A stretch of 64,000 bases of DNA, from NCBI GenBank assembly GCA_963774155.1, contig CAVZDW010000009.1, positions 1 through 64,000 of the forward strand, written 5' to 3'. This DNA comes from DASSUW01 sp963774155 (lineage in GTDB: Bacteria; Actinomycetota; Thermoleophilia; Solirubrobacterales; Solirubrobacteraceae). Position numbers and translations under genes: made by a program. The first letter of the stretch is position 1; every line of letters starts with the position of its first letter. Under the pieces are notes generated by a model that made no database searches, had not been told where the DNA came from, and saw only the letters and a list, made by a program, of their open reading frames with translations. This document shows, in pieces, positions 1-9,954 of the stretch.

Positions 1-96
1 GGTACGGGCCACGGAGAGCGTGGGAGATCGTGCGTGGATCTCCGTCGGTTCTGGCCCTTCTCGCACACCATCGCGCGGTCGAGCTGGCGCGTCGGT

Positions 97-146
97 GGGG
101 GTGCGCAGCCGGCCGTCGGAAAACGACGGTCAGCCGGCGCACCCCC
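97..146. other. Long interrupted hairpin, function unknown
   Basis: The first 300 bases hold no gene I can support. They do hold a strong hairpin: an outer 10-bp stem (GGGGGTGCGC at 97-106 with its complement at 137-146), an internal loop of 6-7 bases, and an inner 6-bp stem (CCGTCG at 113-118 with CGACGG at 124-129) closed by GAAAA. There is no T-run, so it is not a classic intrinsic terminator. It could terminate a gene left of the window or be a structured leader for the peptidase downstream. Confidence 0.35.
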
Positions 147-300
147 GGTGCACGGCGCTGACACAGGCGCGAATCGAGCACGGAGACCGGCTCGCTCGCT
201 TGCCTATCGCCGGATGGACCGGGAGGAGAAGAAGCGGACCGACCGCCCCGGTGGGCTGATAGGGTCCGCCGCGCGGAATCGCTTGACAGGGGGCGGAGAG

Positions 301-1934
301 ATGACGCGCGTGTTGCGGACGGCGGGTGTCGCGATGGTGCTGTGGCTGCTGGGAACCGGGGTCGCGGGAGCTGGCTTGAGCTTGCGCTACCCGACGCGCG
401 CGGCGCCTGCGGCGGGGCAGGCCGGCGACATCTTCGACGTCGACATCCGGACGACGGAAGGCGGCGTGCTGGACGGCGCCCTCCGCCGCGAGGGCGACGA
501 GCAGTGGCGCGCGCTGGACGTCGTCGCGCTCACCGAGACAGTGCCACGCGGGCTGTCGGAGGCCACGGCGATCGTGCCGCCTGGCACGCCGGCGGGTCGC
601 TACGACCTGCGTGTGCGCCTGCTCGACGACAGCGGCAGCGTGCGGGGGGAGCGAGTGGCCACTCGCGCGCTGGTGGTCGAGGATCACGGGCTGCCCACCG
701 GCTTCGAGCAGCGCGCAGGAGCGTCGTGGACGACGCACGCGGAGGAGCTCGCGCTCCTCACGGCGATCGACCGGTCCGCGCGCGCCGACGTCGACGTGCT
801 CGGCACGTCGGTCCAGGGACGACCGCTGCACCTGGTGCGAATCGGCGCCGAGGGTCCCGTCACCGAATCCTGATCGTCTGCAGCCAGCACGGCAACGAGC
901 CCGCCGGACGCGAGACGTGCCTGCGAGAGCTGCGCCGGTTGGCCTTGACGGCTGATGCGCGTACGACCGACTACCTGCGCTCCACCAGCGTGTTCTTCAT
1001 CCCGTCCGCGAACCCCGACGGCCGAGAGCTGAACACGCGCGGCAACGCCGACGGGCTCGACCTCAACCGCGACCACCTCCGTCTCAGCACGGTCGAGGCG
1101 CAGGCGATGGCCCGCGCGCTGCGCGACCTGCGCCCGGACTTCGTCGCCGACCTGCACGAGTTCGGCACCTCCTCGCCCGACCGGCCGGCATTGGAGGTGA
1201 TCTGGCCACGGCACCTCAACGTCGACGAGGACGTGCGGACACTCGGCCGGGCGTGGGGCAACGACTGGGTGCGCCCGCGCTCGGAGGCCAACGGCTTCAG
1301 CACCGGACCGTACGTCGCCAACCCCGGCACCGCGGAGAACGTCACGATCTTGAACTCGGCGGGCTTGCGCCACGCGGTCGGAGTGCTGACCGAGACGCGC
1401 ACCAGCGCCCTGCCCGGCGAGCCGGACGACGTCGCGTTCATCCAGCGCCGGCGTGTGGCGACACAGGACATGGCGCTGCACGAGTCGCTGCGGTTTCACC
1501 GCGAGAGCGCGACCGAGATCGCGCGCGAGGTCGACGACGCACGGCGAAACAAGACACGGGCCGGCCTGCGCCGCGAAGGTCCGTACTACTGGTACGGGAA
1601 CTCCGAGGACCCGCAACCGCCGCCCGCCGACGCGATCCTCGAGAACCCGCCGTGCGGGTACCTGCTGACCCCCGAGCAAGTCGCGACGGTGCAACCGTGG
1701 ATCGACGGATTCGACGTCACCACCGTCCCACTGGACAGCGGGACCTACGTGCCGATGGGTCAGGCGGCCCAACCTGTGATCGGGCTTGTGCTCGACGGAC
1801 GCGCCGCCGGCTCGACCTGGTCGAGCCATTGTGGCCAGCGCAGCTTCAAGCCGGGCCCGCCTGGCGCCGCGCCGACGGCATCGAACGGCGAGGACGTGCC
1901 GACCTCGCCGAGCTGGGCGAGGCCCACGGCCTGA
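301..1934 (+). CDS. Secreted M14-family zinc carboxypeptidase (frameshifted)
   Basis: Starts at ATG 301 behind GGGCGGAGAG, with a hydrophobic signal peptide (about residues 1-24, ending GVAGAG). After an N-terminal beta-rich region the M14 catalytic domain carries the zinc pair in the HGNE motif, then NPDGR, then DLNRDH (substrate-binding Asn-Arg), the third zinc ligand in ADLHEFG and the catalytic Glu in LTETR. It probably trims peptides or amide-linked cell-wall material outside the cell. The reading frame changes near 860-867, just before ILIVCSQHGNEP, so one base is probably wrong there. The tail beyond about 1790 is poorly conserved in appearance; the TGA at 1932-1934 abuts a palindromic promoter, which supports that end. 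Confidence 0.7.
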
Positions 1935-1962
1935 CTCTGGACCATGGTCCAGGGTTTACGGT
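1931..1962 (+). promoter_or_regulatory. MerR-type promoter with 20-bp spacer and central palindrome
   Basis: CTGACT (-35-like, 1931-1936) and TACGGT (-10-like, 1957-1962) are separated by 20 bp. The spacer begins with the perfect palindrome CTGGACCATGGTCCAG (1937-1952). An over-long spacer carrying a dyad is the hallmark of promoters untwisted by MerR-family activators. The next start codon (ATG 1969) is only 6 bp beyond the -10, so the transcript would be leaderless or nearly so. No merR gene is in the window. Confidence 0.6.
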
Positions 1963-1968
1963 ACGTGC

Positions 1969-2370
1969 ATGACCAACGAACTGCACCTCCCAGCCCGGCC
2001 GGCCACGCCCATCGTGTGCGACCTGAGCACCGCCCGGGACACGCCGGATCAGCGCCTGGCGGAATACGCCCAGCTGTTCGAGGACGCGCTGATCCGCCGC
2101 GACCGGACCGCGGATGCCGTCGTGTTCGTCTTCCGCGCGAACCCGGGCACGCGCGAGCACGTCGACGACCTCGCGCGCCGTGAGGCGGAGTGCTGTCCGT
2201 TTCTGGACTACCGCGTCGAGACGGTCGACGCGGAGGTCGTCTACACGATCACCAGCCCGATCGTGGGCGACGATCGCGCCGGCGTCGAGCTCATGTTCGA
2301 TGCCATGCACGCGCTGCCCGAGCACGCGGGGTCGGGGATGTCCGGCCTGCTCGAGCGGTTCGCGCACTAG
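1969..2370 (+). CDS. Small conserved protein with ECCPF cysteine pair
   Basis: A 133-residue soluble protein with no signal peptide. Its most striking feature is REAECCPFLDYRVE (about residues 69-82), a cysteine pair in a short helix followed by beta strands. I recall similar small proteins with an E-x-CCPF motif lying near merR-like regulators in actinobacteria, but they have no firmly assigned function; metal or thiol sensing is an inference. The start is ATG 1969, directly after the MerR-type promoter and without a Shine-Dalgarno sequence, consistent with leaderless translation. It is separate from the upstream peptidase and from the kinase locus downstream. Confidence 0.6.
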   Translation: MTNELHLPARPATPIVCDLSTARDTPDQRLAEYAQLFEDALIRRDRTADAVVFVFRANPGTREHVDDLARREAECCPFLDYRVETVDAEVVYTITSPIVGDDRAGVELMFDAMHALPEHAGSGMSGLLERFAH

Positions 2371-2409
2371 GGGGAGATCATCGAGAGAGGGGTTGCTGTC
2401 CCCATCATC

Positions 2410-2446
2410 GTTTGCTAAGTTGCCTCTCACGATGCATATAGCGAAC
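2410..2446. promoter_or_regulatory. 37-bp palindromic operator, copy 1
   Basis: Arms GTTTGCTAA and ATAGCGAAC (GTTCGCTAT on the other strand) span exactly 37 bp. This copy has the GTT-type arm at both ends, unlike most others. It lies 36 bp before the ATG at 2483 and upstream of the histidine kinase, so it may place the sensor kinase in the same regulon as the catabolic operons. Confidence 0.65.
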
Positions 2447-2482
2447 ATCGCTCGCATCGTCTCCGGAGGAGGAGGTCGCCCG

Positions 2483-2617
2483 ATGTCCCACCGCTACACA
2501 TTTCCTCAAGTTCGCGAACTGCTTCCCCCGCGCGCTGACGCGCGGCCGCCCGGCCGTCCGCCGACTCAGCGCGAGCTCGTCGCCGCCTCGCTTCTAATGC
2601 GTCCGCAGAGCCCGTAG
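2483..2617 (+). CDS. Possible 44-residue leader peptide or small protein
   Basis: ATG 2483 follows an excellent ribosome-binding site (GGAGGAGGAGG at about 2464-2474) and the 37-bp operator. The frame runs 44 codons, is rich in Arg and Pro, and stops at TAG 2615-2617 immediately before an ATG at 2618 in the kinase frame. It has no recognisable domain. It may be a leader coupled to the kinase, or the original kinase 5' end displaced by a frameshift. The strong Shine-Dalgarno is the only solid evidence. Confidence 0.35.
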   Translation: MSHRYTFPQVRELLPPRADARPPGRPPTQRELVAASLLMRPQSP

Positions 2618-2731
2618 ATGACAGCGGCGCGCAGGAGTGACCCGCATGGTTCCGTGTGCTCGGAACGCTGCACGGCAGGCGAGTCCGAAGGGTCTGGACC
2701 AAGCGATGTTGCCCGATACACAGGCGCACTA

Positions 2732-5700
2732 GTGGGCGTCGACACCGACGCCGAGGTTGCCCGCCTTAGGGACCTGCTCCGGGATCTCGTCGCGCTTTCG
2801 GCCATCCCCGCCGTGTGGGTCGAGCGCGCCGCGACCGTGCGCGAGCCCGGCACCGAGGCGGTGGCCGCCGGGCTCGCCGACGCGCTGGTCAGGCTGCTGC
2901 AGCTGGACTTCGCGTTCGTGCGGCTGTGCGATCCCGGTGGCGACGGAGCCGCCCACGCCACGCGCGGGGACGCGTGGAAGCGGTTTCCTCACTGGCTCGG
3001 CGCCGGGGCTCGGCTCACGCGACAGGAGCGCATCGCCGACGTCGGCGACGGGCCGCGGCCGTGCCCCGGCGTCGCCATCCCGATCGGCGTGCGCGGCGAG
3101 GCGGGCCTGGTCGCCGCGGCGTGCGAGCGCGCCGACTTCCCGACCGCGACGGACCAGCTGCTGCTCTCGCTCGCCGCCAATCAGGCCGCCACGGCCTTTC
3201 AGAGCGCGCGCCTCGTCGACGAGCGCGGGAAAGCCGAGCAGGAGCTGCGCGAAGCGCGCAACGCCCTCGAGGTCACGGTGGCCGAGCGGACCGCCGAGCT
3301 GCGGCGAAGCGAGGCCTACCTGGCGGAGGCGCAGCGGCTGACCCACACGGGGAGCTTCGCGATCGACGCCGCCACCAGGGCCGTGACCCATTCCTCCGAC
3401 GAGCACTCGCGTCTCTACGGCTTCGATCCGCAACCGGGAACGCCGTCGATCGCCGACGTTCCTCGAGCGCATCCATCCCCAGGACCGGGCGAGGTGCCTG
3501 GCACGCGCTCGAGCGGGCGATCGTCGAGGCGACGAACGATCGAGATGGAGTTCCGGGTCGTCCTCCCGTCGAGCGCGGTCCGGCACCATCGCGGGCTCGT
3601 GCACCCCGTCGTCGGCGCGTCAGGCGAGGTCGGCGAGATCCTGGGCACGATCGTCGACATCACGGAGCGGCGCGAGGCCGAGGCCGAGCTGGAGCGGCTC
3701 GCCGGCGAGCAGGCGGCGCTGCGCCGGGTCGCGACGCTGGTCGCGCGCGAAGCGTCCCAAGCGGACGTCTTCACCGCGATCGCCGAGGGGATCGGGCAGC
3801 TGTTCGGCAGCGAGGAGAGCCGGATGCTGCGCTACGAGGACGACCGCACCGCGGTCGTGGTCGCCTGCTCGGGCGAGCTGAACGGCATCTTCCCGATCGG
3901 CGCGCGCCAGCCGCTCGGAGGCGACAACGCCTGCTCGCGCGTGTTCCGGACCGGGCGGCCGGCACGGATCGAGGACTACGGCAAGGCGAGCGGCCCGATC
4001 GCGGAGGCCGGGCGCTCGCTCGGCCTTCGCTGCGTGGTCGCCACGCCGATCCTGGTCGAGGGCCGGCTCTGGGGCGCCATGGTCGCGGGGACGTCCCGCG
4101 ACGAGCGGCTTGCCGCCGGAGACGGAATCCCGCCTCGGCCAGTTCACCGAGCTGATGGCGACCGCGATCGCCAACACCGAGTCGCGCGCCAGGGCGAACC
4201 GGCTCTCCGACGACCAGGCCGCGCTGCGACGGGTGGCGACGCTGGTGGCGCACGGCGTGCGGCCGGCCGACATCTTCACCGCCGTCAGCGAAGAGGTCGG
4301 CCGCCTGTTCAGCACCGACCTGGCGGCGGTCGGGCGCTTCGACGCCGGCGGCCCGGCGATCGTCGTCGTGGGCGCGGCGCCGGGCCTCGAAGGGTTCGCG
4401 ATCGGATCGCGCTGGGAGCTCGACGACGTGATGGCCTTGGCGCAGGTCTATCGCACGGGTCGCTCCGCCCGCGTCGACGAGGTCGACTGGTCGGCGGTCA
4501 GCCGGCCGATCGGCGCTGCCGCGCGTCGCCTCGGCGCCGTCTCGACGGTGGCGTGCCCGATCGTCGTGCAGGGCCGTCTCTGGGGCGCGATCACCGTCTC
4601 CGCCGGCGAGCGGCTGCCGTCCGACGCCGACGAGCGCCTGGAGAAGTTCACCGACCTCGTGGCCACCGCGCTCGCCAACGCCGACGCCCGCGCGGAGGTG
4701 GAGCGGCTCGCCGAGGAGCAGGCCGCGCTGCGACGCGTCGCCACGCTGGTCGCGCGCGGCTCCTCCCCCACCGCGGTGTTCGACGCGGTGGCCGCCGAGA
4801 TGGACGCGCTGCTGGACGCCGACGGGGTCACACTCGGCCGCTACGAGCCCGGCGACGAGATCACGGTGGTCGCCCACCGCGGGCCGGACGCGTGGCGGCT
4901 GCCGCCCGGCACGCGCGTCAGATCACGCGGGCGAGACCGTGTCGACGGCGGTGCGGCGCACCGGGCGACCCGCACGCAGAGAGCATTACCCGGGCACGCA
5001 GGGCGCCATCGCCGAGATCGCCGAGGCCCTTGCGGTGACCGCCGCCGTCGGGGCGCCGCTCGTCGTCGACGGCCGGCTGTGGGGCGTCGTCGTCGCGAAC
5101 TGGACGGGCGGGCAGCCGCCCCCGGCCGGCACCGAGGAGCGCATGCTCCAGTTCGGCGAGCTGCTCGACACGGCGATCGTCAATGCCGACAGCCGCGATC
5201 AGCTCACCGCCTCGCGCGCGCGGCTGCTGACCGCAGGCGACGACGCCCGCCGCCGCGTGGTGCGTGACCTGCACGACGGCGCCCAGCAGCGGCTCGTGCA
5301 CGCGATCGTGACGCTCAAGCTCGCGCAGCGCTCGCTCCGCAACGGGGACTCCAACGCCGCGTCGCTCGTCGACGAGGCGCTCGAGCAGGCCGAGCAGAGC
5401 AACACGGAGCTGCGCGAACTGGCGCACGGCATGCTGCCCGCAGCGCTGACGCGCGGCGGGCTCCGCGTCGGGCTCGACAACGTCGTCGCGCGGCTCGGCA
5501 TGCCGGTTCAGATCGACGTTCCCGAGCAGCGGCTCCCGGCGGACATCGAGGCGAGCGCGTACTTCATCGTCGCCGAGGCGCTGACCAACGTCGTCAAGCA
5601 CGCGAGCGCCGCGCGCGCCGGCGTGACGGCATCGGTGCAGGACGGGGCGCTCCACATCGAGGTCCGCGACGACGGAACCGGCGGCGCCGACCCCGGCGGC

Positions 5701-5817
5701 CACGGCCTCGTCGGGATGCGCGACCGCGTGGCCGCGCTCGGGGGACGACTCAGGATCGAGAGCCCCGCCGGCGGCGGCACGCTCGTCGCCGCCACGCTGC
5801 CGCTGTCGGCGGGCTAG
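2732..5817 (+). CDS. GAF-array/PAS sensor histidine kinase, HisKA_3 type (frameshifted)
   Basis: Domain order read across frames: N-terminal GAF, short coiled coil (AERTAELRRSEAYLAEAQR), PAS domain (GSFAIDAAT...EHSRLYGFDP), three further GAF domains each introduced by a near-identical linker (EQAALRRVATLVA), then HisKA_3 with phosphoacceptor His in RDLHDGAQQRLV and HATPase_c (EALTNVVKHA; DDGTGG; HGLVGMRDR). It is cytosolic, with no membrane helix, so it should sense a small intracellular ligand or redox state. Frameshifts lie near 3440-3530 (two, compensating), 4110 and 4920. The start is uncertain: GTG 2732 gives the usual family N-terminus, ATG 2618 is in frame upstream. No response regulator is adjacent. 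It ends convergent with the SDR on the other strand. Confidence 0.75.
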
Positions 5818-6663
5818 CCGGGGAGGCCGAGACCGTGCCAGGGCGGGCTCCCAGCCCAGGGGCTCGAGGTTCGCGCGCAGGTCGGGCCGAACTCGGCGGC
5901 GACCGACTCGGCCGTCCAGTGCTCGTTCGTGGCGAAGTGCTCCGACAACGTCGGGTGTCGCACGAGGACCACATCGGTGCCGCGAACCTGCAGGACCTGG
6001 CTGGTGATGCCGGCCGCGAGATCACTCAGCAGGTACGTCACGACGGGGGCGTTGGCCTCCGGCGTCGGGATCCCCGCGACACCGGGTTGCGCATGACGGT
6101 CTGCATGTGCCCCCACGCGCTCGGGCGAAGCCGTTGACACGCACGCCGTAGAGGCTCATGTCGACGGCCCAGCTGTAGGTGAGCGATGCGATACCGCCCT
6201 TCGTGGCGGCGTACGTCGGCGAATCGGGGATCCCCAGCTGCGAGGACGACGTCACATTCACCACGCTGCCGGACCGCTGCTCGGCCATCACCCGCAGCGC
6301 GTGCGTACCGACGAAGATCGCGCCGAGCAGGTTGACGTTCACCGTGGTGACGGCCTGCTCCTCGGTCTCTTCGTGCGGCTTGGTCCTGTAGATGACGCCG
6401 GCGTTGTTGATCAGGCCGTCGAGCCGCCCGAACGCGCTGACACAGTCGTCGACGATCGCCTTCGCGCCGTCCCACGACGTGACGGAGCCGACATTGGCGG
6501 TCGCCTTCCCGCCGCCGTCGACGATCTCCTTCGCCACCGCCGCGACGTTGTCGCTGAGGTCGTTGACGAGCACCGCGGCACCTTCGCGAGCCGCGTCGAG
6601 CGCGTAGGCGCGGCCGAGGCCGCGCGCAGCACCCGTGACAATGACCGACTGCCGTCGAGGCAT
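5814..6663 (-). CDS. SDR-family oxidoreductase (frameshifted 3' half)
   Basis: Classical short-chain dehydrogenase: NAD(P)-binding TGAARGLGRAYA near residue 10, NNAG at about residue 90, catalytic Ser in VTSSSQ and YAATK for Tyr-Lys. The frame breaks near 6110 (after VRVNGFAR) and again near 5885, yet the downstream similarity (VVTYLLSDLAAGITSQVLQVRG) is intact. It is a close paralogue of the SDR at 58.7-59.6 kb, sharing the LINNAG, HEETEE-like and YLLSD...GIT blocks and the LRANLEP(L/V)GW tail. It is the last gene of the minus-strand operon that starts with the cupin at 10398. It probably oxidises or reduces a hydroxyl/ketone intermediate of the same pathway. Confidence 0.75.
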
Positions 6664-6769
6664 CCCATCCGCTCACTCCGCGATCGGAGTTGCACGTCCG
6701 GACAGTGCGTCCATGTCGCGAACGAGCATAAACACGAGCGAACCAGCCGAGCGAACGACGGTCAAGGCA

Positions 6770-7941
6770 TCACGCGACGGAGCCGACGGTCGCGCCAGCG
6801 GCTCTGGAGGCAGGGGCCGCACGCGCCGCGAGCGCACTGACGGCCCCGAGGCCGAGCAGGACGGCGCACCCCGCCCAGAGGGCGTCGTATGACGCCGTGT
6901 CGACGATCAGCCCGGCGGCCAGCGGGCCGACGACGTTGCCGAGCGAGAGGACGCCCAAGGCCGTGCCGATCGCTGCGCCGACGGCCTCCGGAGCGCTCCA
7001 GATGGCCATCAGGCTGACGACCGAGCTCCAGCCCCAGGCGGTCGCCCAGCTGACGACGATGACGACGACGAACGCGGGACCGTCTCCGACGAGCGCAAGC
7101 GCGGCGAGTGCGACGGCGCCACTCCCGGTGAGCGCCACGAATTCTCGTACTCCGTTGCCGCCGCGGCGGTCGATGAGCCAGCCCAACCGAAGGCGCACGG
7201 CGATCACGAGCCCGCTTCCGACGATCAGGACGGCGCCCACGGTCGCGTCGCCAAAGCCCTGGGCCTCGGTCGCGCTCGCGGTAAAGAACACCAGCGCGTT
7301 GGACGCGCCGCTCGCCGCCAGCACCGCGCAGGTCACGAGCAGGACACGCGGCGACGGGCGCAGTGGCCGGCGTCGCGGCGCGGGTGCCGTCGTACGAAGC
7401 GGCGCGGGCGCGATCGGAGTCGCGCGAGGCCGAAGCCAGCATAGGACCGGCACCGTCGCGAGCCCGACCACCACGAACCCTGCCCGCCAGCCCACGGCAG
7501 ACGACAGGATCGGGCCGCCCAGTCCGGCGACCACGCCGGTGAGCGGCAGCAGCGCCTGCAGCGCGCCGAGGCCCCGGGCACGCCGGGACACCGGGACGTG
7601 GACGAGCAGGTACAGGTTGCCCGCGACCAGCGCGATCATCGAACCGGACATGCCCAGTACGGCGCCGAGCGCGACCTGCCACCACGCCGTTGCGACCAGC
7701 CCGGTCCAGAGCAGCGCGATGACACCGAGCGCGCCTCCCAACCGGAGGCCGGCGGGGGATCCGATCCGCTCGGCGAGGGTCACGCGGGTCGGCTGACGAG
7801 CGTTCCGGCGCCGGCCGCCAACGCGATTGCGGCGCCCAAGCCCGCCTTTCCAAAGTCGCAGTCAGCGCCGACGCGCGAGAGCTCGGCGCTGAGGAGGTAC
7901 AAGGGCGTGGCCCCGACAACCGAGTAGGACAGACATGTCAG
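6770..7941 (-). CDS. MFS transporter (one frameshift)
   Basis: About twelve hydrophobic segments, e.g. GVIALLWTGLVATAWWQVALGAVLG, FVVVGLATVPVLCWL, VLLVTCAVLAASGASNALVFF and ALWAGCAVLLGLGAVSALAAR. The cytoplasmic RRARG loop and the mid-protein basic linker (RTTAPAPRRRPLRP) fit a major facilitator of about 390 residues. The first membrane helix (SYSVVGATPLYLLSAEL) lies in another frame, so a base error is placed near 7783. No ATG or GTG opens that frame in the right place; the start given is approximate. Position between cupin and SDR suggests transport of the pathway substrate or a product; direction cannot be told. Confidence 0.7.
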
Positions 7942-7990
7942 GACGTGTCGACGTCCAGCGGCGGTCCGAGCTGCGGGCGCGCGTCGCCGG

Positions 7991-8473
7991 TCAAGTCGCG
8001 GCGGTGGGCGACTCGGGCATCGTGCCGGGCGGTCCCAAGATCTCGAGGCCACCCTTGCGCAACTCGTCCGACGGCGGCAGGGGACGTCGCTGGACCGGGA
8101 TCTCATCGCGCTCTGCCGGTTCGGATCGGCTCATGATGAGCTCGTCGAAGCCGCCCGGCGCAGTGAGGACGAGCCAACGTGCCGCGTCGGAGATCACCTG
8201 GTACATCTGCGGAACCCCGAGCGGCGTGTAGAAGGCGTCACCCGCGTGCAGCTCGACGCTTCGTCCGGGAATGTGCACCCGCAGCACACCGTCGAGGACG
8301 TAGAACGTCTCGCTCTCGTGGTGATGGATGTGTAGCGGCGAGTCGTAGCGCTCGCCCGACATCTCGACGAGTGAGAATGCGCCCTCGGTCATCTCGTTGC
8401 TGGCATGCACACGCGTCAGGTTGTGCATGAACCAACGGGGCTCGGCGCTCACGCGCTCGATCTCGGTCGACAT
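7991..8473 (-). CDS. Cupin-domain protein
   Basis: A 160-residue single-domain cupin. The first cupin motif is visible as PLHIHHHESETFYVLDG (His-x-His-His-x-Glu metal ligands, about residues 46-62) and the second as HAGDAFYTPLGVPQMYQV. The chosen ATG at 8473 (MSTEIERV) follows a GGGGG-rich stretch; a longer in-frame start at 8557 would add low-complexity sequence. It could be a metal-dependent dioxygenase or isomerase, or a binding protein; the family is functionally broad. It belongs to the same minus-strand operon, between flavoprotein and transporter. Confidence 0.75.
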   Translation of the reverse strand: MSTEIERVSAEPRWFMHNLTRVHASNEMTEGAFSLVEMSGERYDSPLHIHHHESETFYVLDGVLRVHIPGRSVELHAGDAFYTPLGVPQMYQVISDAARWLVLTAPGGFDELIMSRSEPAERDEIPVQRRPLPPSDELRKGGLEILGPPGTMPESPTAAT

Positions 8474-8531
8474 GTGGTGCCCCCTGCTCAGCTCGCGATG
8501 GTGTGACGTGCGGCCTCCGTGTCCAGCATCG

Positions 8532-9950
8532 TCATCGCACCCTCGTTGTTCGGTCATGGCGGCTCGCGTGAGCCGCGGTCTCGCCCGCGATCAGGCCAAA
8601 GATCAGGGCCGTCGCCAACCCGCCGATGTAGCCCGCCGTAGGGCCGGCGGCCGCGCCGCCGGCCGCGAGCAGGCCGCGGATCGGCGCCCCGTCATCAGCG
8701 AGGACCCGCGCCCGCGCGTCGATGCGCAACACCACCCATCGTGAAACTGATCCCGGCCACCGCCGGGAACGCGAGCAGGTCACCCGCGAGCGGGCGGGCG
8801 CGACGCGATCGCGGGACGGGAAGGTCGGCGGCTCGGCCTTCCGCGGCCGCGGCCGAGTAGTCGTCGAGCGTTCGGCTGAGCCCTGTCTGGATCGATCCCG
8901 GCCGCCCGGGCCAGCTCGAGCGCGCAACGACCGCGATGGATCGTCGCACCGCGCAGCTCGAAGCCCGGGTTCGCCGCGATCGGCTCGCGGCTGTTGCGCC
9001 CGGCCGCGAGCCACAGCGCGCCGTCGATCACGACGAAGGCGTCGGCCGGGTCCTCGGACCGCGCCAGGACGTTGGTCGCCCAGATGCCGCCGCGGCCCTC
9101 GTCGGTGATCCTCCTGCCGCGCCCGTTGACCAGGACGCCGCCGGCGGCGAGCAGGCCGTCGAGGCACGGCCATGGCCAGAGACGGTCGTTCTCGAACACG
9201 TCCCGGTGCATGAGGTGCCCGTAGATCCACGACGTGTTCGCGAGCCTGGCCCCCGCCGCCTCGCCCATCAGGATCCCGGCCCCGGTGCCAGCCGTGGAGC
9301 CGCGGACGAATACGCGGTCCGCAGCGGGCCCGATGAACCGCCGCCGGAGCGGCGCGCTCGAAGCGAAGCCACCGTCGGCGATCACGACCGTGCTCGCCGT
9401 CAGGCGCCGGCCGTCCTGGGTCACCACGCCACAGGCGCCACCGGGCCCGTGGAGCAGCTCGCGGACCACGGTCTCGAGCCCGGACCTCGCCTCCCGCCTG
9501 GCGCAACCGCTCCTGGAGCACTCGCAGCGCACGATGCGGCCCGCGGTCGAACCAGCCGTGGGCGTCGCCGCGGTCCTTGGGTGGGCTCAGCGCGCAATGC
9601 GCGGGCACCAGGCCCTGCTGCTCGCCCTCCTCCTCGGGCTCGAACGCCACTCCTTGCTCCGCGATCCAGCGTCGGGCAGGTGCGGCACCCGCCACGATCG
9701 CCTCCACCAGGTCGCTGCGCGTCTCGTTCCAGCCCTGGCCGTAGATGCCGTCGCGCAGGAGCTCGGGGTCGGCGTCCAGCGGCTGATGGACGAGATGGAC
9801 GCTGCCGCCGGCAAGCACGGTGTTGCCCGCGGCGGTCGGGTCCTCGTTGCCGTCCACGAGCAGGGTCGACGCGCCGAGCGTCGCAGCGCGCGCAGCCGCC
9901 ACGCTGCCGGCCATTCCCGCCCCGACCACGAGCACGTCGTGCGTGGTCAT
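8532..9950 (-). CDS. FAD-dependent oxidoreductase, fumarate-reductase/flavocytochrome-c flavoprotein family, copy 1 (frameshifted)
   Basis: N-terminal dinucleotide fold VLVVGAGMAGSVAAARAA and the AGNTVLAGGSVHL block typical of FAD_binding_2 proteins. Middle signatures are IADGGFASSAPLRRRFIGPAADRVFVRG and WIYGHLMHRDVFENDRLWPWP, and the C-terminal FAD-closing segment is GLLAAGGAAAGPTAGYIGGLATALIFGLIAGETAA. Expected length is about 470 residues. Frames change near 9500, 8890 and 8735, all with good similarity on each side. It is paralogous to the flavoproteins at 26.2 and 61.3 kb. It probably oxidises or reduces a C-C or C=C bond next to a carbonyl/carboxylate; the substrate is unknown. It starts 4 bp after the stop of the upstream cupin. 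Confidence 0.75.
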   Translation of the reverse strand: MTTHDVLVVGAGMAGSVAAARAATLGASTLLVDGNEDPTAAGNTVLAGGSVHLVHQPLDADPELLRDGIYGQGWNETRSDLVEAIVAGAAPARRWIAEQGVAFEPEEEGEQQGLVPAHCALSPPKDRGDAHGWFDRGPHRALRVLQERLRQAGGEVRARDRGPRAAPRARWRLWRGDPGRPAPDGEHGRDRRRWLRFERAAPAAVHRARCGPRIRPRLHGWHRGRDPDGRGGGGQAREHVVDLRAPHAPGRVRERPSLAMAVPRRPARRRRRPGQRARQEDHRRGPRRHLGDQRPGAVRGPGRRLRRDRRRAVARGRAQQPRADRGEPGLRAARCDDPSRSLRARAGPGGRDRSRQGSAERSTTTRPRPRKAEPPTFPSRDRVAPARSRVTCSRSRRWPGSVSRWVVLRIDARARVLADDGAPIRGLLAAGGAAAGPTAGYIGGLATALIFGLIAGETAAHASRHDRTTRVR

Positions 9951-9954
9951 CTCG

